A stretch of DNA of 48,644 bases from Salinivirgaceae bacterium (GCA_027858735.1 JAQICC010000437.1:1-48644); one strand, 5' to 3'. Counted from the first letter of the stretch, positions 41,233-48,644 are shown. Numbers and translations: made by a program. The notes: generated by a model from the sequence alone, not told the origin.

Positions 41233-42234
41233 ATGATTGAAAAAAAAGCATTTTTACTGATTAATATTGGCTCACCAGAATCTTACAAAGTTGGTGCTGT
41301 AAGAAAATATTTACGTCAATTTCTTTCTGATAAAAGAGTAATTAATGTGCCGGCATTTTTTAGGCATCTATTGGTAAATGGCATAATTGTGCCATTCCGG
41401 GCACCAAAATCAGCAAAAAAATATAAAGAAATTTGGACTGATTTAGGTTCCCCTCTAATTACCAATTCTGTTGAATTACGGCAAAAATTATCAAAGCTAA
41501 CTTCCCATGATGTATACCTTGCCATGCGTTACGGAAATCCATCACTAAAAAATATACTGAAGGAAATCAAAGAGAAAAAATATAGTGAACTAGTTGTTTG
41601 CCCCCTGTTTCCACATAACGCTTCTTCCACTACAAGCTCTGCAATTGAAGAAGTTTTTAGGCTTATAAAAAACTGGGAGAATTATCCTTCTATTAAAGTA
41701 ATTAGTGAATTTTGGAACCATCCTTTGTATGCTGAGTCACTAGCTAGGAAAGTGCAAGAAAATAATCCAGCTGATTTCGATCATATTGTAATTAGTTTTC
41801 ATGGATTACCGCTAAGCCAAGTATATAAGGCTCATAAAGGAAAAACTTGTGCTGAGATGAGGTGTACTGAAAGCCATAATGTTGAAAACAGATATTGTTA
41901 TCAGGCTGTTTGCTATGAAACAGCTTTACAGCTGGCTCAAAATTTAAATTTACTGCCAAATACTTATTCCATTAGCTTTCAAAGCCGTCTTTCCAACAAT
42001 TGGCTGCAACCATTTACTGATAAAGTATTGATCGATTTGGTTCATAAAGGCAAGAAAAAAATAATGGTAATTTGCCCATCGTTTATTTCCGATTGTTTAG
42101 AGACAATTCACGAAATTGGGATCGAATATGAAGAAATATTCAAAAAAAATGGGGGAGAAAAAATATTTTTAGTACCATCCTTAAACTCCTATGATTATTG
42201 GGCTGATAGCTTTTTAAAGATCCTAGAAAGCTAG
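41233..42234 (+). CDS. hemH: Ferrochelatase
   Basis: HemH inserts ferrous iron into protoporphyrin IX, the last step of haem synthesis. LLINIGSPESYKVGAVRKYLRQFLSD is the N-terminal signature. HIVISFHGLPLSQ carries the catalytic His. ISFQSRLSNNWLQPFTDKVL and CPSFISDCLETIHEIGIE are both typical of the protoporphyrin-type enzyme. The length is 333. It ends the operon; a strong terminator follows at 42342-42385. Confidence 0.95.
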   Translation: MIEKKAFLLINIGSPESYKVGAVRKYLRQFLSDKRVINVPAFFRHLLVNGIIVPFRAPKSAKKYKEIWTDLGSPLITNSVELRQKLSKLTSHDVYLAMRYGNPSLKNILKEIKEKKYSELVVCPLFPHNASSTTSSAIEEVFRLIKNWENYPSIKVISEFWNHPLYAESLARKVQENNPADFDHIVISFHGLPLSQVYKAHKGKTCAEMRCTESHNVENRYCYQAVCYETALQLAQNLNLLPNTYSISFQSRLSNNWLQPFTDKVLIDLVHKGKKKIMVICPSFISDCLETIHEIGIEYEEIFKKNGGEKIFLVPSLNSYDYWADSFLKILES

Positions 42235-42341
42235 CAAAATTACAGATTTATTATTTCTGTACAGATTTCCTACATATTTGTGATATATATTTGAATTGAA
42301 ATTAACATTGAGAAGTAAACAAAACATCTTTAAAATATTTC

Positions 42342-42385
42342 AAAAAGAGGAAGCCTGATTTATCCTAAAATAGCTTCCTCTTTTT
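42342..42385 (+). terminator. Intrinsic terminator of haem operon
   Basis: 13-bp perfect arms, AAAAAGAGGAAGC (42342-42354) and its complement (42373-42385), are joined by an 18-nt loop and followed by further Ts. It lies 108 nt after the hemH stop. The A-tract on the other side lets it serve the convergent hemA paralogue too. Confidence 0.88.
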
Positions 42386-42465
42386 TTATGCGCAAATTTC
42401 ACATTCCTATATTCCACCAGCAAATATATATTGGATGACGCAATACATGATGTAAACTAGAATAT

Positions 42466-43626
42466 TTACACCACACTTTTCTCGACAAGTTTCGAATAAT
42501 AGTTCTTCATAAAAAGCTCTGTAATTTTCTTAGGACTAACTTCTATTTCAAAATCAGGTTTAAAGCGTTTAGATTCTTTTTTCAAATAATTCTCTAATTC
42601 CGTTTCAAACAAGCGAAATATTTTATTCTGTTGGTTAGAACTGCTCCATTTGTAATAATTGGTAATATATTTATCAATTAGAGCTTCAACTTGTGGAATT
42701 GCCTTTTCACGAATATTCAATGTTTTCTGGGTATATTCTTCTATGGCATCAATATCAAATACCTGATGCTTGCTAGCATTGAACAATATGGAAATTGATG
42801 AAGGCACTGTTAAATCAAAGATGCCCTTTGCGTTTAAATTTGCAGCTTGCCCAGCATTTAAATAATCATCAACAGGTATGGTAGATATTACCACATCATG
42901 TTTTTTTATTAAATAAGGCAAGTTTTCTAGTCGTGCAGTATTCACCTGTTCGTAGCCTTCAAAAGTATATAACTTACTATAGGTGCGGTTTACAATGGTT
43001 ACAGGATGTTTACTATAATCGCGCATGTGGTTTAAGATTTTTTGAGCCATATCGCCCACTCCAATTAATAATATGCGACTCTGCTCGCTTAAAGACAAAC
43101 CATTTATAATATTTGCAACCTGGTATCCGTGCGATGCTGAACCATCATTAAATTTTGTACGATTCGTGAATTCCTTTCCAGCCGAAAACAGTGATTGAAA
43201 TAAACGTTCAAAACCGGTACCTATTAATCCATGTTTAACCGACTCGTTATAAGCTGTTCGCATTTGACCAATAATTTGGTAATCGCCCAATATTTTTGAA
43301 CGCAAACCGCAGCCAACTTGAAAAAAATGCTGCAATGCTTCTTTATCATATTTAATAAAGCTGTGGTTATGCAAATGTTCATTATTTATTTTTTTCACGT
43401 CTCTATATATATTAATTACCTCTAGCAATGAATCCGACATAGTATAAACCTCAGTTCTGTTGCATGTATTTAATACAAATACATTTTCTATATTTTGGGC
43501 ACTATAGTTTTCTAATAATAGCTTGTACTCAATTTCAGATAAATAAAATTCCTGACGAGCACTTAATTCAGTATCATCATGATTCACTCCAAATACTGAA
43601 ACGTAGGTTCTTTTCCGTGTTGTCAT
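42466..43626 (-). CDS. hemA: Second, divergent glutamyl-tRNA reductase
   Basis: A 386-residue paralogue of HemA. The catalytic pair is kept: Cys55 in VLNTCNRTEVYT and His100 in LQHFFQVGCGLRS. However, the GE(P/D)Q block is GDYQIIGQ (Asp115 for Glu), and the usual VPR of the NADPH domain is DLTVPSSISI (Arg lost). The nucleotide motif LLIGVGDMAQKILNHM is recognisable. It is shorter than the 418-residue copy and its C-terminal helices are present. It is divergent from an SDR-cobA-cbiX group, pointing to a sirohaem link. It may be a pathway-specific isoenzyme, or a repurposed tetrapyrrole dehydrogenase. Confidence 0.85.
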   Translation of the reverse strand: MTTRKRTYVSVFGVNHDDTELSARQEFYLSEIEYKLLLENYSAQNIENVFVLNTCNRTEVYTMSDSLLEVINIYRDVKKINNEHLHNHSFIKYDKEALQHFFQVGCGLRSKILGDYQIIGQMRTAYNESVKHGLIGTGFERLFQSLFSAGKEFTNRTKFNDGSASHGYQVANIINGLSLSEQSRILLIGVGDMAQKILNHMRDYSKHPVTIVNRTYSKLYTFEGYEQVNTARLENLPYLIKKHDVVISTIPVDDYLNAGQAANLNAKGIFDLTVPSSISILFNASKHQVFDIDAIEEYTQKTLNIREKAIPQVEALIDKYITNYYKWSSSNQQNKIFRLFETELENYLKKESKRFKPDFEIEVSPKKITELFMKNYYSKLVEKSVV

Positions 43627-43654
43627 AATTTTTTACTTTAAATTATTGTCGATA

Positions 43655-43684
43655 CAAAAATAATGATTATTTTTATCCCCGCAA
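43655..43684 (-). promoter_or_regulatory. Promoter of second hemA
   Basis: On the minus strand TATTTTTG (plus-strand CAAAAATA, 43655-43662) is preceded at 19 nt by TTG (plus-strand CAA, 43682-43684). It fits the Bacteroidota consensus, with a leader of about 20 nt before the ATG at 43626. No comparable plus-strand box is seen for the divergent gene at 43701. Confidence 0.6.
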
Positions 43685-43700
43685 TTCATATAGGATTAAA

Positions 43701-44537
43701 ATGGTTAAAATTTCAATATTAGGTTACGGATGGTTAGGAAACAAGTTAGGAATGCTCTTGGACAGGACATCTTACACCATAAATGGCTCATCGACAAAAG
43801 GTAGCAATGTACATTTATTGCATAATAAATTCATTCACCCATATATTATAGATATAGCTGACACTGCTAATAAAACAACTTATGATGCTGATTTTTTTGA
43901 TTGCGACACCCTTATTATATCACTTAAGCCAAGCAGACAGAAAAATGACCATGGATATTTCGAAAATCAGATTAACGTTTGCACAGAATTAGCAAAAAAG
44001 CACAAAATAAAACAAATTATTTTTTGGAGTTCCACATCAGTTTATGGAGATAACAATCAAATTGCAAATGAAGAATCGGTACTAAACCCTACCCGACCTT
44101 CGGGTAATCGTTTAATAAAAGCAGAAAATATGCTGTTGAACGAGTCGGCTTTTAACACAAAAATATTACGCTTGGGAGGGCTAATCGGCTACGAACGAAA
44201 TCCTTATGAGGTAATAAAGAATGTAAAACAAACTGGAAGTTTGCACATACCTGTAAACCTTGTTCATGCTGATGATGTTGCAAGAATAACAGAATTGCTT
44301 ATAAATAAATATACAAATAGCATTTATAATGTAGTTTCTGACATACATCCGTTAAGAATAGACTATTACAAACAAGCATTTAGTGAGCTAGGGGTAACTC
44401 ATCCTATATTTGATTTAAATGCACAGCATAATTTTAAAATAGTAGACAACACAAAAGTCAAAAAGGAATTGAACTACCACTTTTTATTGAACAACCCGGC
44501 GGAAATATACGACTATAAACCGCTATTAACTCTGTAA
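43701..44537 (+). CDS. NAD(P)-binding SDR-like protein (YeeZ-like)
   Basis: A 278-residue atypical short-chain dehydrogenase/epimerase. The N-terminal nucleotide motif is ISILGYGWLGNKLG (G-x-G-x-x-G). IIFWSSTSVYGDN supplies the catalytic Ser/Thr strand, and RLIKAENMLL the helix with the Lys position, though the classical YxxxK tyrosine is not obvious. KILRLGGLIGYERNP follows. It is related to YeeZ-type proteins of unknown substrate. It is 3 bp before cobA and hence likely co-translated. Since no precorrin-2 dehydrogenase is present here, it could conceivably supply that reaction, but its fold differs from SirC/CysG-N; this is a weak idea. Confidence 0.8.
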   Translation: MVKISILGYGWLGNKLGMLLDRTSYTINGSSTKGSNVHLLHNKFIHPYIIDIADTANKTTYDADFFDCDTLIISLKPSRQKNDHGYFENQINVCTELAKKHKIKQIIFWSSTSVYGDNNQIANEESVLNPTRPSGNRLIKAENMLLNESAFNTKILRLGGLIGYERNPYEVIKNVKQTGSLHIPVNLVHADDVARITELLINKYTNSIYNVVSDIHPLRIDYYKQAFSELGVTHPIFDLNAQHNFKIVDNTKVKKELNYHFLLNNPAEIYDYKPLLTL

Positions 44538-44540
44538 ACA

Positions 44541-45317
44541 ATGATAGATAACATAAACCATATAAGCATAAAACAAATATCGCTGGTTGGAGCTGGCCCA
44601 GGAGGGGTTGAATACCTTACCCTTAAAGCAGCAAAAGCAATAGGCTTGGCTGAAGTTATATTATATGATAACCTTATTAAAGATATTTTAAAAGTAACAG
44701 CAACCCCCGGAGCAGAATTAGTGGATGTTGGAAAACGATGCAACGATGGAATTAATCAGATGGATAGACAAGATTACATCAACCACCTGATTTTGAAATA
44801 TTACAAGGCTGGTAAACGCGTAGTGCGTCTTAAAGGTGGCGACCCTATGGTATTTGGCAAAATTTATGAAGAAATTAACTATTTAAATAACGCAAATGTT
44901 GAATTTGAAATCATACCTGGCTTAAGCGCGGGTCAAGTTGGAGCTGCATTATTTAAAATTCCGTTAACCGTTCGCGGAAAAGCTACTGAATTATTCTCTT
45001 CAACGGCTCAACAAATTAAGAATGAATTAACCGATTACTCAAAATGGGCAAAAATTATTAATAAAGGTACCCCTATTATTATTTACATGGGTGGATTACA
45101 AATTAAAGAAATCGCTTATTCATTTTTAGGCGAAGGTATTTCTGGCGATGTTCAAATACATGTATTATCGAAAGTTGGAACCCAAAATCAATCAATTTTT
45201 AGTTCTACACTTGAGCAAGTTGCTAAGATCGATTTACCAAATATTGAATTACCTGCATTACTTATAGTTGGTAAGCACGCAATAATTGACAAACCAACTA
45301 TTGAAGCCCTTAACTAA
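44541..45317 (+). CDS. cobA: Uroporphyrinogen-III C-methyltransferase
   Basis: This SAM-dependent enzyme methylates uroporphyrinogen III at C2 and C7 to give precorrin-2, the entry to sirohaem and cobalamin. The 258-residue single-domain protein shows SLVGAGPGGVEYLTLKAAKA (SAM loop), LVDVGKRCNDGINQMDRQD, VVRLKGGDPMVFGK, IPGLSAGQVGAALFKIPLT and TPIIIYMGG, all in the family's order. It lacks the dehydrogenase/ferrochelatase half of CysG. It competes with HemE for the HemD product. The previous gene ends 3 bp before it, and the chelatase gene starts 73 bp later after a palindrome. Confidence 0.94.
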   Translation: MIDNINHISIKQISLVGAGPGGVEYLTLKAAKAIGLAEVILYDNLIKDILKVTATPGAELVDVGKRCNDGINQMDRQDYINHLILKYYKAGKRVVRLKGGDPMVFGKIYEEINYLNNANVEFEIIPGLSAGQVGAALFKIPLTVRGKATELFSSTAQQIKNELTDYSKWAKIINKGTPIIIYMGGLQIKEIAYSFLGEGISGDVQIHVLSKVGTQNQSIFSSTLEQVAKIDLPNIELPALLIVGKHAIIDKPTIEALN

Positions 45318-45350
45318 AGCTACAAGCTTATTGTCATACAAAGAAAGATC

Positions 45351-45371
45351 AATAACGTTTAAAACGTTATT
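45351..45371. promoter_or_regulatory. 21-bp perfect palindrome before cbiX
   Basis: AATAACGTTT (45351-45360), one A, and AAACGTTATT (45362-45371) form a perfect inverted repeat of 10-bp arms. It lies 19 nt before the chelatase start. It has no downstream T-run, so an operator or leader hairpin is more likely than a terminator. No similar motif was noticed elsewhere in the window. Confidence 0.6.
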
Positions 45372-45390
45372 TACTGATTAAATATAAAAC

Positions 45391-46194
45391 ATGGATAAGG
45401 GAATTATACTTTGCGGACATGGAACTAAAAGCCAACAGGGCATAAGCTCGTTTTTCAAAGTTTATGCTGAACTAGAAACAAAACTAAATACAAAATATGC
45501 AATAAACTACGGCTTTATTGAAAATTCAAGTCCAAGTTTAAACGATGCTATTTTAGAACACATTAAAAATGGAAGAACTGAAATTGTTATTCTACCTGCA
45601 TTATTATTTAGCGGTGTGCATATTTCACACGATATACCATTTACCGTTCAAACACTTTTAAAAGAACACCCTAACGTAAAAATTAAACTTGCTCCTAATT
45701 TAGGATTAAGCAAAAAAATAATAGAATTATGTTTGCAATTAATTGAGCAACAATTAAATAATATTGATGGTGTTGCAAACAACAAACGTTTATTGGTTGT
45801 TGGTGTAGGTTCATCTAAACCAAAGACCAATATAAACATTGCAAAGCTGTCTAGAATATTATGGGAGAATATGCCTTTTAAATACGCTACGTATTCATTT
45901 ATTTCAAAAATGACCTTTCCATCGGTAGACGATGAATTGGAAAGATTAAAAGTAATAGGCAAAAATGATATTATCGTATTACCCATCATCCTTTTCCCAG
46001 GAGTATATTTAGATAATATTGTTTTAAAATTGGAAAACTTTAAACGTTCCTTCAAAGGCAAAGTACAAGTTTGCAATTCGTTTGATAATAATGCACTTTT
46101 AATTGAAAGTTTTATTGATCGACTAAAAGAAACAATATATGGTGAAACAGATCTTTTAAATGATGTAAATATCATTGAGAAAGCAAGAAAATAA
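45391..46194 (+). CDS. Sirohydrochlorin chelatase, two-domain CbiX
   Basis: A 267-residue chelatase with two CbiX-like halves. The N-terminal half has ILCGHGTK (His10) and SGVHISHDIPF (His77, His80), the metal and substrate site. The C-terminal half starts VVGVGSSKPKTNINIAKLSR and lacks the His pair at the first motif, as is common in two-domain forms. CbiX-type enzymes insert cobalt for cobalamin or iron for sirohaem. Near cobA and cysK, and without other cob genes, a sirohaem ferrochelatase role (SirB-like) is the better guess. No separate precorrin-2 dehydrogenase is visible. Confidence 0.85.
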   Translation: MDKGIILCGHGTKSQQGISSFFKVYAELETKLNTKYAINYGFIENSSPSLNDAILEHIKNGRTEIVILPALLFSGVHISHDIPFTVQTLLKEHPNVKIKLAPNLGLSKKIIELCLQLIEQQLNNIDGVANNKRLLVVGVGSSKPKTNINIAKLSRILWENMPFKYATYSFISKMTFPSVDDELERLKVIGKNDIIVLPIILFPGVYLDNIVLKLENFKRSFKGKVQVCNSFDNNALLIESFIDRLKETIYGETDLLNDVNIIEKARK

Positions 46195-46273
46195 GAGAGG
46201 TATAAATTAGAAGGAGTACTTAAATCTACCATTATTGAATTATGAAATTATTTACATTTTTCTTCAATAAATA

Positions 46274-46304
46274 TTTGGCATTGTAAAAATCAGCAGTATA
46301 TTTG
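46274..46304 (+). promoter_or_regulatory. Promoter of cysK
   Basis: TTTG (46274-46277), 19 nt, TATATTTG (46297-46304) is an excellent match to the Bacteroidota -33/-7 consensus. The start would be near 46311 with a leader of about 50 nt. A weak GCCTA/TAGGC inverted repeat (46309-46313 with 46323-46327) overlaps the predicted start and could be an operator. Confidence 0.75.
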
Positions 46305-46361
46305 CATTGCCTACTTTTCATATAGGCTTTAAGTGTTAAAACGATTTAAAAATAAATAACC

Positions 46362-47294
46362 ATGAAAATTGCAAATTCAATTACAGACTTAATCGGCAAT
46401 ACGCCACTGGTTAAACTGAATACAATATCAGAAGGACTAGAAGCAACAATTGTAGCAAAACTAGAATTTTTTAATCCTGGAGGGTCAGTAAAAGACCGCA
46501 TTGGACACGCCATGATTGAAGCTGCTGAAAAAGAAGGATTATTAGACAAAGACACAATAATTATAGAACCCACCAGCGGCAATACCGGTATTGCATTGGC
46601 ATTTGTTGCTGCAGTAAAAGGCTATAAACTTATACTAACCATGCCCGAGAGTATGAGTATTGAGCGTAGAAAATTATTGGTAAGTTTTGGAGCTCAATTA
46701 GAATTAACTCCTGCAGCTAAAGGTATGAAGGGTGCTATTGAACGTGCTAAAGAGCTTGCCGAAACATTTCCAAAATCATTTATTCCTCAACAATTTGAAA
46801 ACGCAGCAAACCCTGACGTGCATAAAAGAACAACTGCAATAGAAATTTGGAATGACACTGATGGAAAAGCCGACATTCTAATAGCAGGTGTTGGAACAGG
46901 TGGTACTCTAACCGGCGTGTCTGAAGTTTTAAAGGAGAAAAAACCAAGTTTTAAAACCTATGCCGTTGAACCAACCGATTCACCCGTAATTAGTGGTGGA
47001 CAACCTGGTCCTCATAAAATTCAAGGAATTGGGGCTGGATTTATTCCGGGAAACTTAAATACGGATCTTATTGACGAAGTGGTGCAGATAACTAACGAAG
47101 AAGCTTTTGCCACAGCGCGTAAAGTTATTTTACAAGAAGGTATTTTGTGTGGTATTTCATCGGGTGCTGCGGTTGCAGCTGCTATTGAAGTGGCCAAAAA
47201 ACCAGAGAATAAAGGAAAACTTATTGTAGTAATTTTACCTAGTACTGGTGAGAGATACTTAAGCACTGATTTGTTTAAAGATCTCGCTGTTTAA
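46362..47294 (+). CDS. cysK: Cysteine synthase
   Basis: CysK makes cysteine from O-acetylserine and sulfide with PLP. The PLP lysine is Lys44 in [15 protein letters not shown]; the substrate loop is [15 protein letters not shown], and [16 protein letters not shown] binds the cofactor phosphate. [14 protein letters not shown] and [16 protein letters not shown] are also conserved. The length is 310. It has its own strong promoter and a terminator (47318-47353). The Rrf2 regulator follows, and sirohaem genes for the sulfite reductase cofactor precede it, giving a sulfur-assimilation theme. Confidence 0.96.
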   Translation: MKIANSITDLIGNTPLVKLNTISEGLEATIVAKLEFFNPGGSVKDRIGHAMIEAAEKEGLLDKDTIIIEPTSGNTGIALAFVAAVKGYKLILTMPESMSIERRKLLVSFGAQLELTPAAKGMKGAIERAKELAETFPKSFIPQQFENAANPDVHKRTTAIEIWNDTDGKADILIAGVGTGGTLTGVSEVLKEKKPSFKTYAVEPTDSPVISGGQPGPHKIQGIGAGFIPGNLNTDLIDEVVQITNEEAFATARKVILQEGILCGISSGAAVAAAIEVAKKPENKGKLIVVILPSTGERYLSTDLFKDLAV

Positions 47295-47317
47295 AAAATA
47301 ATTACCATTATTCAAAT

Positions 47318-47353
47318 AAAACCCTACAATGGCTATAAGTCAAGTAGGGTTTT
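47318..47353 (+). terminator. Intrinsic terminator of cysK
   Basis: 10-bp perfect arms AAAACCCTAC (47318-47327) and GTAGGGTTTT (47344-47353) with a 16-nt loop are followed by more Ts. It lies 24 nt after the cysK stop codon. It separates cysK from the Rrf2 gene, which has its own -7 box. Confidence 0.85.
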
Positions 47354-47366
47354 TGTTTTTAAACTT

Positions 47367-47374
47367 TATATTTG
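47367..47374 (+). promoter_or_regulatory. -7 promoter box of Rrf2 gene
   Basis: TATATTTG fits TAnnTTTG; initiation near 47381 gives a leader of about 20 nt before the ATG at 47401. The nearest TTTG (47352-47355) is only 11 nt upstream, inside the terminator, so a -33 element is not clear. Confidence 0.55.
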
Positions 47375-47400
47375 TAGTAGTAAAAATTCAAAACGATAAT

Positions 47401-47838
47401 ATGAAAGTATCATCAAAAACCATATACGGTCTACAGTTTCTAATTCGCTTAACCATTGACGGTACTAGCAATTGGGTGCAGTTAAAAGAGATTGTTGAGA
47501 AAGAGCATATTTCAGAAAAATATCTTGAAAGCATTGTTTCTCGCTTAAAAAATAGTGGCTTACTTCAAGTAAAACGTGGAGCACATGGCGGTTATAAGTT
47601 AGCTCATCCTCCAAATCAAATAACCCTAAAACAGATAATGGGTATTATTGAAGGTACTGGTTTAGCTCAAGATATTGAAACAGCTTCTGCTGAAATGAGC
47701 ACAACGGTACGTCAGATATCGGTAGATGCTATAAAAAGGGTGGATAAGCAATTTAATACTTTGCTTGGAGCAATTACCTTGCAAGATCTTGCTAACGATG
47801 CAATACAGCAAATGAATTCGTTTAACTTTATGATATAA
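47401..47838 (+). CDS. Rrf2-family regulator, cysteine-free (CymR-like)
   Basis: A 145-residue Rrf2 transcription factor. The winged helix runs MKVSSKTIYGLQFLIRLT, then LKEIVEKEHISEKYLESIVSRL and LQVKRGAHGGYKLAHPP. The C-terminal dimerisation helix follows. There is no cysteine at all, so it cannot hold the Fe-S cluster of IscR or NsrR. CymR of Firmicutes is likewise cluster-free and is controlled by binding CysK, and cysK is the neighbour here; a comparable role is inferred. I chose the ATG at 47401, after the -7 box; the frame is open upstream to 47329, but that part lies inside the cysK terminator. Confidence 0.88.
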   Translation: MKVSSKTIYGLQFLIRLTIDGTSNWVQLKEIVEKEHISEKYLESIVSRLKNSGLLQVKRGAHGGYKLAHPPNQITLKQIMGIIEGTGLAQDIETASAEMSTTVRQISVDAIKRVDKQFNTLLGAITLQDLANDAIQQMNSFNFMI

Positions 47839-47841
47839 AAA

Positions 47842-47862
47842 AAGCGAGGCTATGCCTCGCTT
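47842..47862. terminator. Bidirectional terminator between Rrf2 and YceI genes
   Basis: AAGCGAGGC (47842-47850), TAT, GCCTCGCTT (47854-47862) has 9-bp perfect arms. An A-run precedes it, so on the minus strand it ends in Ts and can serve the convergent yceI gene; it starts 4 nt after the Rrf2 stop. A second, smaller inverted repeat CTTGAAG/CTTCAAG follows near 47869-47887. Confidence 0.8.
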
Positions 47863-47907
47863 ATAATCCTTGAAGTACTGCTTCAAGTCTTTCACCCACC
47901 AAATTAA

Positions 47908-48477
47908 TTACTTAGTAACAAGTTTAACTTCCAAAGTAAATTCATCGTAAATAACCTTATCGCCCAATCCCTCAAAAAATGATGATGATCCGTACTTAAC
48001 ATCATACTTCGAGCGATCAACAGTAATGGTGGAAGTAAAACTATTACCTGCTTTCATTACATCAAATTCAACAGGATTCGTTTTCCCCTTAATGGTCAAG
48101 TCAGCTTTTACCTTAGCTTTTCCATCTTTAAATACAGATGCTTCCGTAATTTTAAGTACGGCAGTCGGAAATTTTTCAACCCCAAAAAAATCATCCGATT
48201 TTAAATGGCCAACTAACTTGGCATTGTAACCTGCATCTTCTAAATCGCTATTAGATATTGTGGTCATGCTTATTGTGAATGAACCACTCTCAATTTTATC
48301 CTTCTTAACCTCAAAATTTCCTTCTTTAATCTGAATAGTTCCCGAATGTTCACCACCAACTTTTTTACCTGTCCACTTAAGGGTAGATTTTTCAGCATTT
48401 ACAGTAAAGCTTTGCGCTGATACGATTCCTGAAACCAGGATAGCTAGTACAACTGCTGTAATTTTTCTTGTTTTCAT
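47908..48477 (-). CDS. YceI-family periplasmic lipocalin-like protein
   Basis: A 189-residue exported protein with a signal peptide (hydrophobic 7-20, cleavage after VSA-Q near 22). The mature part opens TVNAEKSTLKWTGKKVGGEHSG, the YceI hallmark, and includes GSFTISMTTISNSDLED, HLKSDDFFGVEKFPTAVLKI and a beta-rich end DKVIYDEFTLEVKL. YceI proteins are small beta barrels that bind isoprenoid or other lipids; some help under acid or osmotic stress. Its ligand here is not known. It has its own -7 box upstream and converges on the Rrf2 gene. Confidence 0.92.
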   Translation of the reverse strand: MKTRKITAVVLAILVSGIVSAQSFTVNAEKSTLKWTGKKVGGEHSGTIQIKEGNFEVKKDKIESGSFTISMTTISNSDLEDAGYNAKLVGHLKSDDFFGVEKFPTAVLKITEASVFKDGKAKVKADLTIKGKTNPVEFDVMKAGNSFTSTITVDRSKYDVKYGSSSFFEGLGDKVIYDEFTLEVKLVTK

Positions 48478-48518
48478 TTGTATAAAAATTAGTTAAATAT
48501 TTGATTTTTAATTATACC

Positions 48519-48526
48519 CAAATTTA
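48519..48526 (-). promoter_or_regulatory. -7 promoter box of yceI gene
   Basis: The minus strand reads TAAATTTG (plus-strand CAAATTTA), matching TAnnTTTG. Initiation near 48512 gives a leader of about 35 nt. TTG elements at 14 or 24 nt upstream are off the ideal 19-20 spacing. Confidence 0.5.
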
Positions 48527-48571
48527 GCGATTCGCTATCGCAAATCTGCTCAATCGACTGAGGTCTTGTAA

Positions 48572-48632
48572 GGTTTTCATACTTTTCGTTTCCCCGAAAT
48601 AATCGGGCCAGGCTACTCAAAATGTGAAAACC
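48572..48632. repeat. Nested inverted repeat at right edge
   Basis: GGTTTTCA (48572-48579) pairs with TGAAAACC (48625-48632), enclosing a smaller hairpin CCCGA/TCGGG (48593-48597 with 48603-48607). The element of about 60 nt is intergenic and ends near the window edge, so its full extent is unknown. It resembles the other extragenic palindromes here. Confidence 0.5.
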
Positions 48633-48644
48633 AACAATTCCTAG

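Noticed and set aside
42466-43626. Second hemA as a pseudogene
   Set aside because: The frame is intact, the catalytic Cys and His are retained and a good promoter is visible.

Overview
The window is AT-rich bacterial chromosome from a member of the Bacteroidota, probably a marine Bacteroidales/Marinilabiliales-type organism (the order is a guess). Three things point there. Promoters carry the phylum's TAnnTTTG -7 box, some with TTTG or TTG 19-20 nt upstream. Start codons follow A-rich leaders without Shine-Dalgarno sequences. Several families are typical of the phylum: DUF2723, DUF6427, head-GIN DUF2807, LuxE-like acyl transferase and GxxExxY. I found no rRNA, tRNA, CRISPR array, transposase or prophage. 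I call 43 protein genes.

Region 1 (1-14.8 kb) is mixed housekeeping and envelope: RNase HII, a polysaccharide flippase, a large DUF2723 glycosyltransferase-like membrane protein, LpxK, a secreted DUF2807 protein, RibD, PrmC, RecX, release factor 2 (made through a programmed +1 frameshift), a small secreted protein, an ArsC-like protein, a secreted bleomycin-hydrolase-type protease and a LuxE-like acyl-adenylating protein. PrmC methylates the release factors encoded nearby.

Region 2 (14.8-21 kb, minus strand) holds purD, a DUF6427 membrane protein and a 1260-residue protein that looks like about ten PAS domains with no output domain.

Region 3 (21-27.8 kb) is a DNA-damage or mutagenesis island. 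A LexA-like HTH/S24 regulator is transcribed divergently from a Y-family polymerase. Downstream of that polymerase follow a short DnaE-type polymerase with a decayed PHP site, a GxxExxY protein and an SRAP (HMCES/YedK) abasic-site protein. The regulator's own promoter carries two identical-geometry operators (TGATAA-N5-TWATCA) 23 bp apart.

Region 4 (27.9-42.4 kb) starts with a cupin and an RNase H, then a two-component system leading into a complete haem operon, hemA-C-D-B-L-E-N-Y-(two small membrane genes)-hemH. Together these take glutamyl-tRNA to protohaem. A strong terminator closes the operon at 42.34-42.39 kb.

Region 5 (42.4-48.6 kb) looks like sirohaem and sulfur assimilation. It contains a second, divergent glutamyl-tRNA reductase, an NAD(P)-binding SDR-like protein, uroporphyrinogen-III methyltransferase, a two-domain CbiX chelatase, cysteine synthase and a cysteine-free Rrf2 regulator (CymR-like by context), followed by a convergent YceI gene.

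Several intergenic gaps carry GC-rich extragenic palindromes that stand out from the AT-rich background (about 177-279, 5863-5895, 25525-25570, 26784-26872, 48572-48632). All functions are read from sequence motifs and context; no database search was possible.
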